Under the pieces are notes generated by a model, which saw nothing but the letters and a program-made list of their open reading frames with translations, had not been told where the DNA came from and searched no databases. This document shows positions 26,709 through 35,943 of a stretch of 64,000 nt of DNA, piece after piece. Origin of the DNA: a virus; the IMG/VR virus record IMGVR_UViG_3300042691_031577, positions 1 through 64,000 of that record; one strand, 5' to 3'. Both the position numbers and the translations under genes were made by a program. Every line of letters begins with the position of its first letter. Position 1 is the first letter of the stretch.

Positions 26709-26942
26709 TTAAATTTTCCATTTTTGTTTTGGGCATGCTTCCGGTCCCGGTTTGAAACTAAATATTTTTTTGTTTATTGGGCAATTACATACTCCACAAA
26801 TATAAGTATCAAATAGATCTACATATGTTTTTTCAGGACATGTGTCACATATTTGTACTCTAGATTCTGCTATTGCTTTCCTTTCTGGGGTTGGATTTTC
26901 AGCCTCCATCCAGGCATCTACTATTTCTAATAATTTAATCAT
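26709..26942 (-). CDS. Small four-cysteine (zinc-ribbon-like) protein
   Basis: 77 residues. The N-terminal helix MIKLLEIVDAWMEAE resembles the capsid-targeting-like peptides of other genes here. It then has C-x2-C (ICDTCPE), a second pair C-x2-C (YICGVCNC) and Cys near the end (PEACPKQ), which suggests metal binding. Function not recognised. It overlaps the upstream basic protein by one base. Confidence 0.65.
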   Translation of the reverse strand: MIKLLEIVDAWMEAENPTPERKAIAESRVQICDTCPEKTYVDLFDTYICGVCNCPINKKIFSFKPGPEACPKQKWKI

Positions 26943-27148
26943 TATTTTTTAGTAGATGGTTTTTTCTTTTTTTTAGGTGTAGTTTTAGGTTTTACTTCGT
27001 TTATAATAACCGGTTTTACTTCTTCAACCTTAGCTGGTTCTTCAACTTTAACAGAAGTTTCTACTTCTTTAAGTATTTCAACACTAACATGTTTAGTTTC
27101 TTTAGCAAAACCTAAAATTGTTTTTACAAAATCAAATATCTTTTTCAT
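26942..27148 (-). CDS. Small Lys-rich protein, 68 aa
   Basis: An N-terminal amphipathic helix (IFDFVKTILGFAKE) is followed by a Val/Glu/Lys repetitive stretch (VEEPAKVEEVKP) and a very basic tail (TPKKKKKPSTKK). No domain recognised. The tail could bind nucleic acid or a negatively charged surface. It starts the small-gene run before the sheath gene and has an ATATTTAT motif upstream. Confidence 0.55.
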   Translation of the reverse strand: MKKIFDFVKTILGFAKETKHVSVEILKEVETSVKVEEPAKVEEVKPVIINEVKPKTTPKKKKKPSTKK

Positions 27149-27197
27149 ACTATATTACTTTATATATAAATATATAACTTTTCTTCAGACCTCCAAA

Positions 27198-27524
27198 CTA
27201 AACTCTATTAAAAGTACAATCTGGGTTAGAACCTGATAATTGAGTTATAATATATGTTTCCAATGAATATATAAGATCTGAGTAAGGATCTACAGGTGTT
27301 CTTGGATATGTTAACTCAGATGTTGATGGATACATTGGTATCGCTCCTACTTGAGGGTAAGACATACTACCAGTACCTAAACTATCAGTTACATAAGTTG
27401 GAATAGTAATATTCACATCCATTGCTATTGTACCTCTATAAGTTAAGTGAGGTATTAATTGTAGTTGTGGGTCTGTATAACTAGCATACCCATTTTTAAA
27501 ACTTCCTGTTATTTGAATTGCCAT
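27198..27524 (-). CDS. Virion-associated hypothetical protein, 108 aa
   Basis: Beta-rich protein with many Tyr, Pro and Thr residues (LTYRGTIAMDVNITIPTYVT). No domain recognised. It follows the large fibre gene and is preceded by an ATATTTAT motif, so a fibre or baseplate accessory role is plausible from position only. Confidence 0.5.
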   Translation of the reverse strand: MAIQITGSFKNGYASYTDPQLQLIPHLTYRGTIAMDVNITIPTYVTDSLGTGSMSYPQVGAIPMYPSTSELTYPRTPVDPYSDLIYSLETYIITQLSGSNPDCTFNRV

Positions 27525-27549
27525 TTTGTTTATGTTTATTATAAATATA

Positions 27550-30500
27550 TTACTTTTTGTTTATCTGTTCACGTAAAGTGTCTATTTCTTGTTTTAATTC
27601 TTTAATAGACTCTACTAATATACTAACTACATTTGAATAAGCTACAGATTTTATTCCATTTGTTTCGCTTACTAATTCTGGTAGTACTTGTTCTACTTCT
27701 TGAGCTATCAAACCTATCTCATGTTTATTTGTACCTATTCTATCATATTCAACACCTCTTAATTGTAATGTTTTTTCTAAAGCATTTGGTATTGTTTGAA
27801 TGTTGGTTTTTAAGCTAGCGTCTGAGTTTTGTGTTAATGTACCTGCGATGGTCATATTACCTGTATCATCAAGTGACATAATAACTTGAGTGTATGCATT
27901 ATTTATCACTTCCCATGAACCATTACCATCAATTCTAAAGTATTTTTTAGGATTACTTCCACCACCTGTGTTATCAACATATAAAAAGTCTAAATAATTA
28001 GCACCACCTTTTGTGTTACTACCACGTATAAAAAGTGGAACATCACCGCCATTTCCAGCGGCTGCTATATGAAGTCTTTCTGACGGTGAAGTTGTACCTA
28101 TACCAACATTATTACTTGAATCAGCAAATAAAGTATTTGTTCCTACTAAAAATTGAGTAACGTTAGAACTAGATACAATTAATGAACCAGTTATAGTAGT
28201 ATTACCATTAAAATTACTTGAACCACTTACACTAAAACTACCTGTTACTGTGTGAACATCACCTATCACATTACCTATTCTAACCCCAGTATTTAGTACT
28301 CGGAATTCAATATTAGAACCTGTGATAACAGTTAATGAACCAGTTATTATAACACTACCGCTAACATCTAAATCGGCATTAGGTGTTACGGTACCTTTAT
28401 TGACACTGATAAGACCTGTTTCCGTCATAAACATGTAAGTTTTACCAGTAGTGAGATTGTAGAATCTTAAGTCACCTAATGCATTTGTATAACCTTTTAT
28501 AGTTGAACGAGCAAAAAGTACTAATTCTGTTGGATAAAGAAATGTATTATAAGAATTAATACCAATTAAAGCGTTACTTGTAGGATTTTGTATTATTATT
28601 CTACCACCTGAAGACGTTGAACCATCTATTGTGATGTTAGCATTGTTTGGCATTACACTAACTAAACCATCATCTCTTACAGTGAATGAAGCACTAGCGT
28701 TACTATTTTCTATACGCAATGCATTTGTAGCACTTGTTGCTCCAGAACCTTTTACTAATAAAGAATTAGATGATGAGCCGGTTATTTGGGTATTGCCATT
28801 AACATGCAGTTTAGCATTTGGAGATGTTAAACCATCACCTATTACTAACCCAGTATCTGTTAAAAACATTCTTGTTACGGCTCCGGCTTGGAATCCTATA
28901 GCATTACTTGCACCTGAAAAACTAATTAAATTACCAAGACCACCAGCTGTGTTTCCTATACTAGATTCATTATTAGTAGACCTAATAAATATACTTCGTA
29001 CACCCGCATAAAACTGAGCTACATCACCTACAGTTCCAGCTGGGTTTGATGCAAAAACACTTTGGCCAATAACATTAAAACTACCACTTACATTAAAACT
29101 TCCCGTGGCTGTATGAGTATCTGTTGATGCGTTTCCTAATTTAACACCTGTGTTTGTAACTTGGAGTTCAACATTTGATCCAGTCATGACTGTTAATGAA
29201 CCCGTTATTATAACACTACCACTAACATCTAAATTAGCATTTGGTGAGGTTTTATTTATACCAACATTACTTAATATATTAAATGTTGAATAATTTACTC
29301 TTCCGGTCCATCCGGACTCACCTATATTAAATATACCGCCGCCTGGGTAACTACCGAAAAGAACACCTGCTAGGTCATATCGGTTATTATTCATATAAGC
29401 TGCTATTATGTAACTTGTTGTTAAATCATATGCATTTGATGCATTTGGTGTTATGTTAGTACCGATAGCAACTTTACCTACATCATTCACTATTAAACCA
29501 CTACTACCGGCACTATTTTCTATACGTAATGCATTTGTAGCATTTGTTGTACCACTACCTTTTACTAATAATGAGTTTGAGGCTGAGCCTGTTATAGTTA
29601 AATTACCATTAAAATTACTTGAACCACTCACACCTAAACTACCAGTTACTGTATGGGCATCACCTATTATGTTGCCTAGTCTAACACCTGTATTTAGTAC
29701 TTGAAGTTCGATATTTGAACCGGTGATAACTGTAAGTGAACCAGTTATAATTACATTTTGGTTTAATGGATTTACATATGATGCTGTTGGGGCGAATGAT
29801 GAACTAATAGCATTTAAAACATAAGAGGCTGTAGTGGCAAATGAACTACTTAAAGCTTGAGTAGCGTATGAGGCTGTACCTAGTAAACTACCTGTTATAT
29901 TAGGTATGTTAGTACTTCCTGTTACCTCAAAACTACCACTTACAATTGTTCTACCTATTAATGTTTGTGTATCATTAGTAGCATCACCAAGTTGATTTGA
30001 ACCAGATGAATAAATTATTGAGGCTGATTCGTATGTTACATTTAAAAATGAAATTGAAGCAGTACCATTTAATGTTAAATTACCATTAAAAGTTAAATCT
30101 TGATTTAATGTATTTAAATATGATGCTGTTGAAGCAAATGAACTAGAAACTGCATTTAAGACATAAGATGCTGTGTTTGCAAATGAGGCTGTTGTTGCAG
30201 TAGCTGCATTTCCTGAAATGGAAGCACTTATAAATGATTTATTTTCCCATTTAAGAGCTGCATTATTGTATACTAATGCTTGCCCATCTGTAGGAGCTGA
30301 TATATTAACATCAGATAAACCTGCTAATGTTGTTGTTACAGTAGAACCACCTCCACCAGATCCTCCTACTTGTCTAAATAAACCTGATGGGTAAATTGTA
30401 AAAGTAGCAGCATTAGTAAAAACACCAGTACCATTAATTACAATTGCTCCTAAATAAATAGCATTAGCTGCTGTGTCAGGGGCTTCAATAAAAGATTCAA

Positions 30501-31722
30501 AAGCAATATTAGCTAAAGCTTCTGATTCTGATCCATAATAAGCATTACCGTAATAAACAACTATTGCTTTTATTGGTGAACTTGGAAAATAGAACACTCT
30601 TTGAATAGTCCAATTTTGATTAGCTGGGGCGGGTACTGCTGTTAATACACCATTATTAGAATATCTAGTAGGGTCTATTGCGGCATATCCTGCTCCTGCA
30701 TTTGTATCATATACCCAAGTAGACCCTGATTGGCGATATCTAAATATTTTAGATATATTAGTTCCTGTATCATTTACATAATAAGGTTCATTAGGATCAT
30801 TAACATAATCAGCACCAGGAGAGTAAGCTGTACCACTTCCTACTACTAAACTACCTGTACTTGAACCACTAGGAGATAGTGTAAAACCAGAAAGTTTTAA
30901 AGGTCCAAATGCTCTATTAAATATATTTTGTGCTTGTATAAAACCATAGGCTGTTGATGGTTGTGTTTTAACAGCATTAATACTAGTTTGATTTTGAAAT
31001 AATACATTACCAATATTAATTATTGTATTAAATTGACTATTAGTAAAAGGATCTGCTTGAGCAAAGATGTTATTTGTTGAATCTATACCAACAAAACATT
31101 GTTGGTGTGATGCTGTAAAAGCATTAATACTAGCTGATAAGTTAGACCATTCTAGATATTGTATTGTTGGATAAGGATCATCACTTAAAGAAGCATTTAA
31201 ATCCACAATAATACCACTACCACTACTTACTTGATAAACAGTAGATGATTGGGATGTGATTACACCTCCATGTAATAAGCCAGTATATAAGGTACCTTCT
31301 ATCCAACGTAAACGAGTTACATTATTGTATCCTTTACTATTTTGAGAAAAATATAAGTCTTGAGTAGATCCACTTACATAAATGTAAGAGGCTGATATGG
31401 TTGTATCTAAATTAGTTGATACAGGATTAAATCTTATATATCCATCATGAGTTACATTACCATAAACCTGAACTGTTGGAACTGTGGTTGAACCTGATAT
31501 AATGATACTACCTGATAATGTAGTATTACCTAATAAATTATTACTACCTATTTGGGTAGTAGAACCTGATATGTTTAAGCTACCAGTTAATGAAGTATTT
31601 CCTATTAATGTATTTGAACCGGTTGTTACTAAAGAACCTGTTATTACAACACCATTTGATGATGTTAATGAATTTAAAATAGCATTAGAGCCACTTACTA
31701 TGACTTTTTTCCAATTTGGCAT
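27550..31722 (-). CDS. Very large tail fibre with S74 intramolecular chaperone, 1390 aa
   Basis: The N-terminus MPNWKKVIVSGSNA is shared with the fibre at 32276, suggesting a common attachment peptide. The body contains many NTTITGSLxVSG-type beta repeats and ASYVLNAVSSSFA shaft repeats. The C-terminal 100 or so residues (SDASLKTNIQTIPNALEKTL, GVEYD, HEIGLIAQEVEQVLPELV, then a coiled coil) match the peptidase S74 intramolecular chaperone, which trimerises the fibre and then cuts itself off at the Ser of the SDxxLK region. It is the main candidate for host recognition. Confidence 0.88.
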   Translation of the reverse strand: MPNWKKVIVSGSNAILNSLTSSNGVVITGSLVTTGSNTLIGNTSLTGSLNISGSTTQIGSNNLLGNTTLSGSIIISGSTTVPTVQVYGNVTHDGYIRFNPVSTNLDTTISASYIYVSGSTQDLYFSQNSKGYNNVTRLRWIEGTLYTGLLHGGVITSQSSTVYQVSSGSGIIVDLNASLSDDPYPTIQYLEWSNLSASINAFTASHQQCFVGIDSTNNIFAQADPFTNSQFNTIINIGNVLFQNQTSINAVKTQPSTAYGFIQAQNIFNRAFGPLKLSGFTLSPSGSSTGSLVVGSGTAYSPGADYVNDPNEPYYVNDTGTNISKIFRYRQSGSTWVYDTNAGAGYAAIDPTRYSNNGVLTAVPAPANQNWTIQRVFYFPSSPIKAIVVYYGNAYYGSESEALANIAFESFIEAPDTAANAIYLGAIVINGTGVFTNAATFTIYPSGLFRQVGGSGGGGSTVTTTLAGLSDVNISAPTDGQALVYNNAALKWENKSFISASISGNAATATTASFANTASYVLNAVSSSFASTASYLNTLNQDLTFNGNLTLNGTASISFLNVTYESASIIYSSGSNQLGDATNDTQTLIGRTIVSGSFEVTGSTNIPNITGSLLGTASYATQALSSSFATTASYVLNAISSSFAPTASYVNPLNQNVIITGSLTVITGSNIELQVLNTGVRLGNIIGDAHTVTGSLGVSGSSNFNGNLTITGSASNSLLVKGSGTTNATNALRIENSAGSSGLIVNDVGKVAIGTNITPNASNAYDLTTSYIIAAYMNNNRYDLAGVLFGSYPGGGIFNIGESGWTGRVNYSTFNILSNVGINKTSPNANLDVSGSVIITGSLTVMTGSNVELQVTNTGVKLGNASTDTHTATGSFNVSGSFNVIGQSVFASNPAGTVGDVAQFYAGVRSIFIRSTNNESSIGNTAGGLGNLISFSGASNAIGFQAGAVTRMFLTDTGLVIGDGLTSPNAKLHVNGNTQITGSSSNSLLVKGSGATSATNALRIENSNASASFTVRDDGLVSVMPNNANITIDGSTSSGGRIIIQNPTSNALIGINSYNTFLYPTELVLFARSTIKGYTNALGDLRFYNLTTGKTYMFMTETGLISVNKGTVTPNADLDVSGSVIITGSLTVITGSNIEFRVLNTGVRIGNVIGDVHTVTGSFSVSGSSNFNGNTTITGSLIVSSSNVTQFLVGTNTLFADSSNNVGIGTTSPSERLHIAAAGNGGDVPLFIRGSNTKGGANYLDFLYVDNTGGGSNPKKYFRIDGNGSWEVINNAYTQVIMSLDDTGNMTIAGTLTQNSDASLKTNIQTIPNALEKTLQLRGVEYDRIGTNKHEIGLIAQEVEQVLPELVSETNGIKSVAYSNVVSILVESIKELKQEIDTLREQINKK
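29765..30195. repeat. Copies of the fibre shaft repeat inside the 1390-aa fibre gene
   Basis: Two clusters (about 29769-29865 and 30112-30190) repeat the plus-strand words gatgctgttg and gcatttaaaacat, encoding SSSFATTASYVLNA units nearly identical to those at 3105-3370. In-frame and without spacers. Confidence 0.65.
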
Positions 31723-31738
31723 ATTATTATATAATTAA

Positions 31739-31820
31739 ACCATGGTTAGATACACACACTTATGCCGTGCATGAGCCTACTTCCCTACATGGGCCAATGG
31801 TCTAGTATAAATATCAGAAA
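31739..31820 (-). promoter_or_regulatory. Leader of the 1390-aa fibre gene with ATATTTAT motif
   Basis: An 82-nt gap without ORF. The coding strand has GATATTTATAC at about 31807-31817, right after the stop of the upstream small gene, and then an approximately 85-nt leader to the fibre ATG. This is one of the few long leaders in the window. Confidence 0.5.
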
Positions 31821-32042
31821 TTACTTCTTAGGTGATGTTTTAGCTATAGTTTCAGATAATGCTAACATCTTTTTTTGTTCTTCTTCCTGAATCATTTTTT
31901 TGATTTCAGAGAGTTCATGTTCAATTTTTGATTGAAGTGATGCTAAAAATTTAGCGTCTTTACCCTGAATTGTCACTGTCTCTAAAGATTGACGAATAAA
32001 ATTTAACTCATTGTGAGTTAAATCAATTGAAAATATATCCAT
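31821..32042 (-). CDS. Small helical protein, 73 aa (paralogue of next gene)
   Basis: Contains LTHNELNFIRQSLETVTIQG followed by KDAKFLASLQSKIEHEL, then a Glu/Lys-rich helix. It resembles the adjacent gene in the pattern EL-x-hydrophobic-IRxS...G-D-A-x-x-x-x-x-x-LQ. The pair looks like a tandem duplication. Function unknown. Confidence 0.55.
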   Translation of the reverse strand: MDIFSIDLTHNELNFIRQSLETVTIQGKDAKFLASLQSKIEHELSEIKKMIQEEEQKKMLALSETIAKTSPKK

Positions 32043-32048
32043 AACTTA

Positions 32049-32258
32049 TTATTTTGTTTGTTCTAAATATTGATTTTGTAGTTTAACTACCATAGTGTAA
32101 ATAGCCTCTACGTCTTCTCCAAGGAAACTTGATCTCTTTATTAAAGTTAATAACACCTCTAACTCCTTAGAATTTAATTGATTTGGAGTTTGTTTAGTTT
32201 GTGTTAGTTTAACCTGAGTAGAGTTAACTCCTTCAATATGATTAGCTGTAAAACTCAT
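32049..32258 (-). CDS. Small helical protein, 69 aa (paralogue of previous gene)
   Basis: The longest frame would start at a TTG at 32291 inside the upstream fibre gene. I prefer the ATG at 32258 (MSFTANHIEGVNS). The core LNSKELEVLLTLIKRSSFLG then EDVEAIYTMVVKLQNQ parallels the neighbour. Function unknown. Confidence 0.5.
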   Translation of the reverse strand: MSFTANHIEGVNSTQVKLTQTKQTPNQLNSKELEVLLTLIKRSSFLGEDVEAIYTMVVKLQNQYLEQTK

Positions 32259-32275
32259 AACTGATTTAAAAAATT

Positions 32276-33007
32276 TTATGAATAAATCCAAATATTTTCG
32301 TCTGTACCTATAAATATATTACCTCCTACTTGGTATCTTGCTGGTGCTGCTGTTGGTGATGTGCCTGCACCTATAACAGCTGCAGCTACAAAAGCATCAG
32401 GAGTAAAAGAACTATTAGCACCATTAAATGAACTAGTAAATGCCCATCTTGTAGTACCACTATCAAATGCAAATAACTCACCTACATTTTGAGTACCTTG
32501 TTGAACTACAATACCACCATCACCAGTTGTATTTGAACCAGAGGCTAATAATACAAATCTATCTGCTACTTCTAAGTTAGTAGTGTTTTGAAATGATGCT
32601 GTACCTTGTACTGTTAAATTATTTGTAATAACAGCATTACCTGTGACTGTTAATAAAGTACCATCAAATGTTAAATTAGATTCACCATTAATAGTACCAC
32701 CACCAGTTGCTGTTATTATTCTATTATCAACATTATTAGTAATAGCATTTGTTAAATTATTAACAGATGAAGCATATGAAGCTGAAGTACTATTTAAAGC
32801 ATATGATGCACTAGTAGCATTTAAGGCATATGATGCTGAGGTACTATTTAGAGCATATGATGCACTAGTAGCATTTAGAGCGTAGGATGAACTTAAACCT
32901 TGAGAAGCATATGATGCTGTACCTGATAAGTTTCCTAAAAATGATGAAGTAACTGATAATAATTCCGCATTACTACCTGATACTATGACTTTTTTCCATG
33001 TTGCCAT
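32276..33007 (-). CDS. Fibre protein with 9-residue tandem repeats, 243 aa
   Basis: N-terminus MATWKKVIVSGSNAEL matches the start of the 1390-residue fibre. Residues about 25-80 are tandem copies of SASYALNAT/SASYALNST. The C-terminal 100 residues (DRFVLLASGSNTTGDGGIVV, then FAFDSGTTRWAFTSSF) form a beta domain ending IFIGTDENIWIYS. It is probably a short fibre or a fibre adaptor that shares the baseplate docking site of the larger fibre. Confidence 0.7.
   Translation of the reverse strand: MATWKKVIVSGSNAELLSVTSSFLGNLSGTASYASQGLSSSYALNATSASYALNSTSASYALNATSASYALNSTSASYASSVNNLTNAITNNVDNRIITATGGGTINGESNLTFDGTLLTVTGNAVITNNLTVQGTASFQNTTNLEVADRFVLLASGSNTTGDGGIVVQQGTQNVGELFAFDSGTTRWAFTSSFNGANSSFTPDAFVAAAVIGAGTSPTAAPARYQVGGNIFIGTDENIWIYS
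32755..32910. repeat. 27-bp tandem repeats in short fibre gene
   Basis: Plus-strand unit gcatatgatgc-actagtagcatttaa (and the tact variant) repeated about five to six times in frame. It encodes the SASYALNAT/S repeats and alternates two variants, giving a 54-bp higher-order period. Confidence 0.75.
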
Positions 33008-33040
33008 TATATATTACTTTAATGTTTGTTATAAATATGT

Positions 33041-33424
33041 TTAATTTTCTAATCCTACATAAAAAGATGAAGAAGTAAAGTATATGCTTCCAGCTACTGT
33101 TGAACCTGTTAATGGAGCTGATTGAGTGGCAAAATATACTATACTTTCACTAACTTTAAATGTTGTTTGACCTGTATTATTTTTAATTAAGAATATGTTA
33201 TTAGTAATAGTAGTAGTGTCTGAAGTTATAGATATTAATTCAGCACTAGCTGACTTAACTAAAAATAAATTACCAATGGGACTTACACTAGCAGTTACAC
33301 TACCTGATGTTATTTCATTTCCTTTTACTGTTAAATTAGTTAAACCACTACCATCGCCAAAAAATGACCCACTAAATGAACCGGATAACGGATATTGTAT
33401 TTGTTTACTGGTAATTAATGCCAT
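33041..33424 (-). CDS. Small fibre-like structural protein, 127 aa
   Basis: Contains QYPLSGSFSGSFFGDGSGLT, typical of fibre junctions, followed by beta-rich Ser/Thr segments. Starts 1 nt into the stop of the gp15-like gene. Probably a fibre or whisker component; specific role unknown. Confidence 0.55.
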   Translation of the reverse strand: MALITSKQIQYPLSGSFSGSFFGDGSGLTNLTVKGNEITSGSVTASVSPIGNLFLVKSASAELISITSDTTTITNNIFLIKNNTGQTTFKVSESIVYFATQSAPLTGSTVAGSIYFTSSSFYVGLEN

Positions 33425-34692
33425 TATGTGAATTTTCCTATTGCTACTACTTCGTCTGTTAAATTTAATGAATAACCTATAGATGATGTATTGAAAGTTG
33501 TCACTACATTTCCTCCACTTTCTAATAAAGATACAGCAGAAGAAGGAACGTATTGGCCGTTAATATAAAACACAAAGTTACTTACTGTTGTAGCTGGTAA
33601 ACTTGATCCTGCTGGTGGTTGTAATATAGATGCACTAGTAAATGTAGCGATATTAGGAACTGTTACAGAACCTGCTATTTTAGTAATATTGGTATTAATA
33701 TATTCTAAATCAGCATTACTTGCTCCTGTGCTTGTTACATTAGTTACATTAATTCCTCCTCCTATAAATGAAGTTGCACCTGTAGCATTTTTAGCTGCTG
33801 GTTTATTTGCAAATTTCATTTCATCTATATTTGTTGTTGTTCCTGCTCCGTCTATTACTTCTAAATTAAAAACCACTTGAGATGTTGTATAAAATTTACT
33901 ACGAGCTACTGCTAAATCTTTATTTACTGTATCAGGAATGATATATCCATTTAAAACAAGATTAAAAGTAGAGCGAGCCGCTCTATCTTCTCCTTGTTCT
34001 AATAAAGTAGTTGTAGTAAATGAATCTATTCTGGCTTTGAATTTCCATCTGTTTGGATCACCCCAATATGAATCAGAAGCAAATTCAATTGCTTCTACTA
34101 ACTTATTGTTTTGTTCAACATAATCTGTAAATACAACACATGAATATGTTAAAGTAACATAATCAGGTACAGCACTCATGTAATACTGTTCTGAGGGTAT
34201 TCTATTATTTATAACAGAGAATCTATCATATGCATTTCTGATATTGTACTTTGTACCTATAACTTGATATAAATGAGCTCTATTGCCGTCTAATTTATTT
34301 CCTAATGTTCTATTTTTTTCAACATTTTCACGTTTGAACATTATAAGAGGAGCTAATCCTTTTCCGTTAGCATCACGATAGAAACCATCTGCTTGAACTG
34401 ATTTCCAACGTTCTGGAGAGCCATAAATTACAGGAACTGTTATTTGTTGTCCGTTTTGTATTACAGATGGTTTTATAACACTTTCAAAATAATATAATAC
34501 AGCATAATCTAAATCTTCTAGTCCTATACTTACGTCTTTAACAGTGTCTCCTTTAAACGAAATATCTTTACCTCTATTTTTAGAAAATACAGTATTACTA
34601 ACAGGTTTTCCTTGATCTTTTAAATAAGGAATAACTTGTTCTTGACTAATTTCAGCTGCATTTTTAGGTATAGGTTTAAGAGATCTAGCCAT
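33424..34692 (-). CDS. Tail completion/sheath-stabiliser-like protein (gp15-like)
   Basis: 422 residues. The segment ITVPVIYGSPERWKSVQADG, with APLIMFKRENVEKNRTLGNK, YMSAVPDYVTLTYSCVVFTD and DRAARSTFNLVLNGYIIPD, follows the pattern of T4 gp15 homologues in T4-like phages (VPVIYG-PERW ... PLIMFKR). gp15 caps the tail and binds the sheath end. The C-terminal 150 residues are Ser/Thr-rich and look like an added domain. The order next to neck genes supports it. Confidence 0.65.
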   Translation of the reverse strand: MARSLKPIPKNAAEISQEQVIPYLKDQGKPVSNTVFSKNRGKDISFKGDTVKDVSIGLEDLDYAVLYYFESVIKPSVIQNGQQITVPVIYGSPERWKSVQADGFYRDANGKGLAPLIMFKRENVEKNRTLGNKLDGNRAHLYQVIGTKYNIRNAYDRFSVINNRIPSEQYYMSAVPDYVTLTYSCVVFTDYVEQNNKLVEAIEFASDSYWGDPNRWKFKARIDSFTTTTLLEQGEDRAARSTFNLVLNGYIIPDTVNKDLAVARSKFYTTSQVVFNLEVIDGAGTTTNIDEMKFANKPAAKNATGATSFIGGGINVTNVTSTGASNADLEYINTNITKIAGSVTVPNIATFTSASILQPPAGSSLPATTVSNFVFYINGQYVPSSAVSLLESGGNVVTTFNTSSIGYSLNLTDEVVAIGKFT

Positions 34693-35054
34693 TACTGTTG
34701 TTTTCTTTGTAATTCTAACATTTTATCTAATGCTAATATCATTTGGGCGGCTTTATATAAATAACTATTAGCGTCTTTAGCTACTTTAGCTATATCTTCA
34801 TTAGTAGAATATTTAAATGCCTGTACTTCTCTTCTGTATTTTAAAACATTTCTTCGTATTTCATCAAATTTAGGAAGTGCTTCAAACTCTTGTGTATAAG
34901 CGCCGGTTTCAGGATCCATAGAAGTTTTTATACTTTTATATCCTCTTTCAAAAGCCTCATCACCTTTTTTAGGTTTAAAAGCAGCTACTTTTTCACCACT
35001 TTTCCCAGTTACAGGGATTTCAGCTTCATTTAATATATCTAATAATTTAATCAT
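34692..35054 (-). CDS. Small protein with capsid-targeting-like N-terminus, 120 aa
   Basis: I choose the ATG at 35054 (MIKLLDILNEAEIPV); the longer frame to 35135 overlaps the neck gene and would place the ATATTTAT motif inside the coding sequence. The first 12 residues look like a targeting peptide ending in a Leu-Asn-Glu cleavage-type site. The rest is helical and charged (AFERGYKSIKTSMD, FDEIRRNVLKYRREVQAF). Function unknown. Confidence 0.65.
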   Translation of the reverse strand: MIKLLDILNEAEIPVTGKSGEKVAAFKPKKGDEAFERGYKSIKTSMDPETGAYTQEFEALPKFDEIRRNVLKYRREVQAFKYSTNEDIAKVAKDANSYLYKAAQMILALDKMLELQRKQQ

Positions 35055-35065
35055 GTTAATAAATA

Positions 35066-35602
35066 TTATAATCTTGTTTGAGTTATACCTAATATTTCTG
35101 GTCTCATATAATGGCATGTTACTATGATCGACCATGATGAACCAAAATTATCTGTGTTAGTTGAATAAGAATAGTTATAATCCTTACCTACAACTAACTG
35201 ATTTTCGTTTACATTGTCTACTTCATAGTAATCGTTATTCCATAAAACAACATCTCCTATCTCAGGTACTATGTTATATGTAAAGCCTCTAGCATCTGGG
35301 CCAAGTTCGGTGCTTAAGTCAATACCTGCGAGATCATCGCGTAAAAAGCGGCAAGTAATATTACGATTTATATCAGGTCCAAAATCATCTGTTGTTGAGA
35401 TAGTATCTCCGCGTTCAATTAAACAATTTAATAATACCGGGTCATTATATGTCTTTTTAGGAGCCTCACCATACATGTTAGGTAAAGAACGATCCAATAC
35501 TATTTTATAATATCCTACCTTTTGCTCAATGATATCATTGAGTAATTCTCTATTTATATGTCTAAATAGACTTATATCCCTATTTGCTCCAAATAAACTC
35601 AT
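35066..35602 (-). CDS. Neck protein, gp14-like
   Basis: 178 residues. Conserved-looking segments are DISLFRHINRELLNDIIEQ, GYYKIVLDRSLPNMYGEA, PVLLNCLIERGD and DDFGPDINRNITCRFLRDDL. These resemble neck/head-completion proteins of T4-like phages (gp14 type). It sits between gp15-like and gp13-like genes, the T4 order for neck proteins. Assignment is by pattern and position. Confidence 0.6.
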   Translation of the reverse strand: MSLFGANRDISLFRHINRELLNDIIEQKVGYYKIVLDRSLPNMYGEAPKKTYNDPVLLNCLIERGDTISTTDDFGPDINRNITCRFLRDDLAGIDLSTELGPDARGFTYNIVPEIGDVVLWNNDYYEVDNVNENQLVVGKDYNYSYSTNTDNFGSSWSIIVTCHYMRPEILGITQTRL

Positions 35603-35940
35603 TATAGGGTAGTTATTTTTTCTAAAGTTTTAAACCTAGGCATAAATTTTAATAATCCTGGAATTTTTTGGGTCGCTAAGGCTCTTCTTTTAATTTCTGC
35701 TATTGATTCTTTTGGATCTTTTCTCACAATATATTTCATATGCAGTAAAGCATATTCAGTTTGATCTGTAATTAAAGTATTTAGATAAGTATTTTGTTCT
35801 ACTTTAACAACAACAACTCCATCTATACCTCTAATTTCATTATAGATATCTACTTTATTTGCTTGTCTTTCTACTTTAATCATTACTTCTATTTCATATA
35901 TAGAAAGTACTTCAAGTAATAAATTTTGTAATTTTACCAT
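35602..35940 (-). CDS. Small alpha/beta protein in neck cluster, 112 aa
   Basis: N-terminus MVKLQNLLLEVLSIYE resembles a targeting-type amphipathic peptide. The core (EIEVMIKVERQANKVDIYNE, VVVVKVEQNTYLN, YALLHMKYIVRKDP) alternates strands and helices like a ferredoxin-type fold, followed by a basic tail. No family recognised. Its ATG overlaps the neighbouring stop. Confidence 0.55.
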   Translation of the reverse strand: MVKLQNLLLEVLSIYEIEVMIKVERQANKVDIYNEIRGIDGVVVVKVEQNTYLNTLITDQTEYALLHMKYIVRKDPKESIAEIKRRALATQKIPGLLKFMPRFKTLEKITTL

Positions 35941-35943
35941 AGC

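Noticed and set aside
26704-26736. Upstream start of the coiled-coil gene
   Set aside because: It would overlap the four-cysteine gene; the internal ATG gives a better layout.
28631-29011. Plus-strand ORFs of 60-126 codons elsewhere (e.g. 20201-20560, 23118-23307 region, 61497-61820)
   Set aside because: They lie opposite well-supported genes, have no motif or neighbour on that strand, and no recognisable protein.
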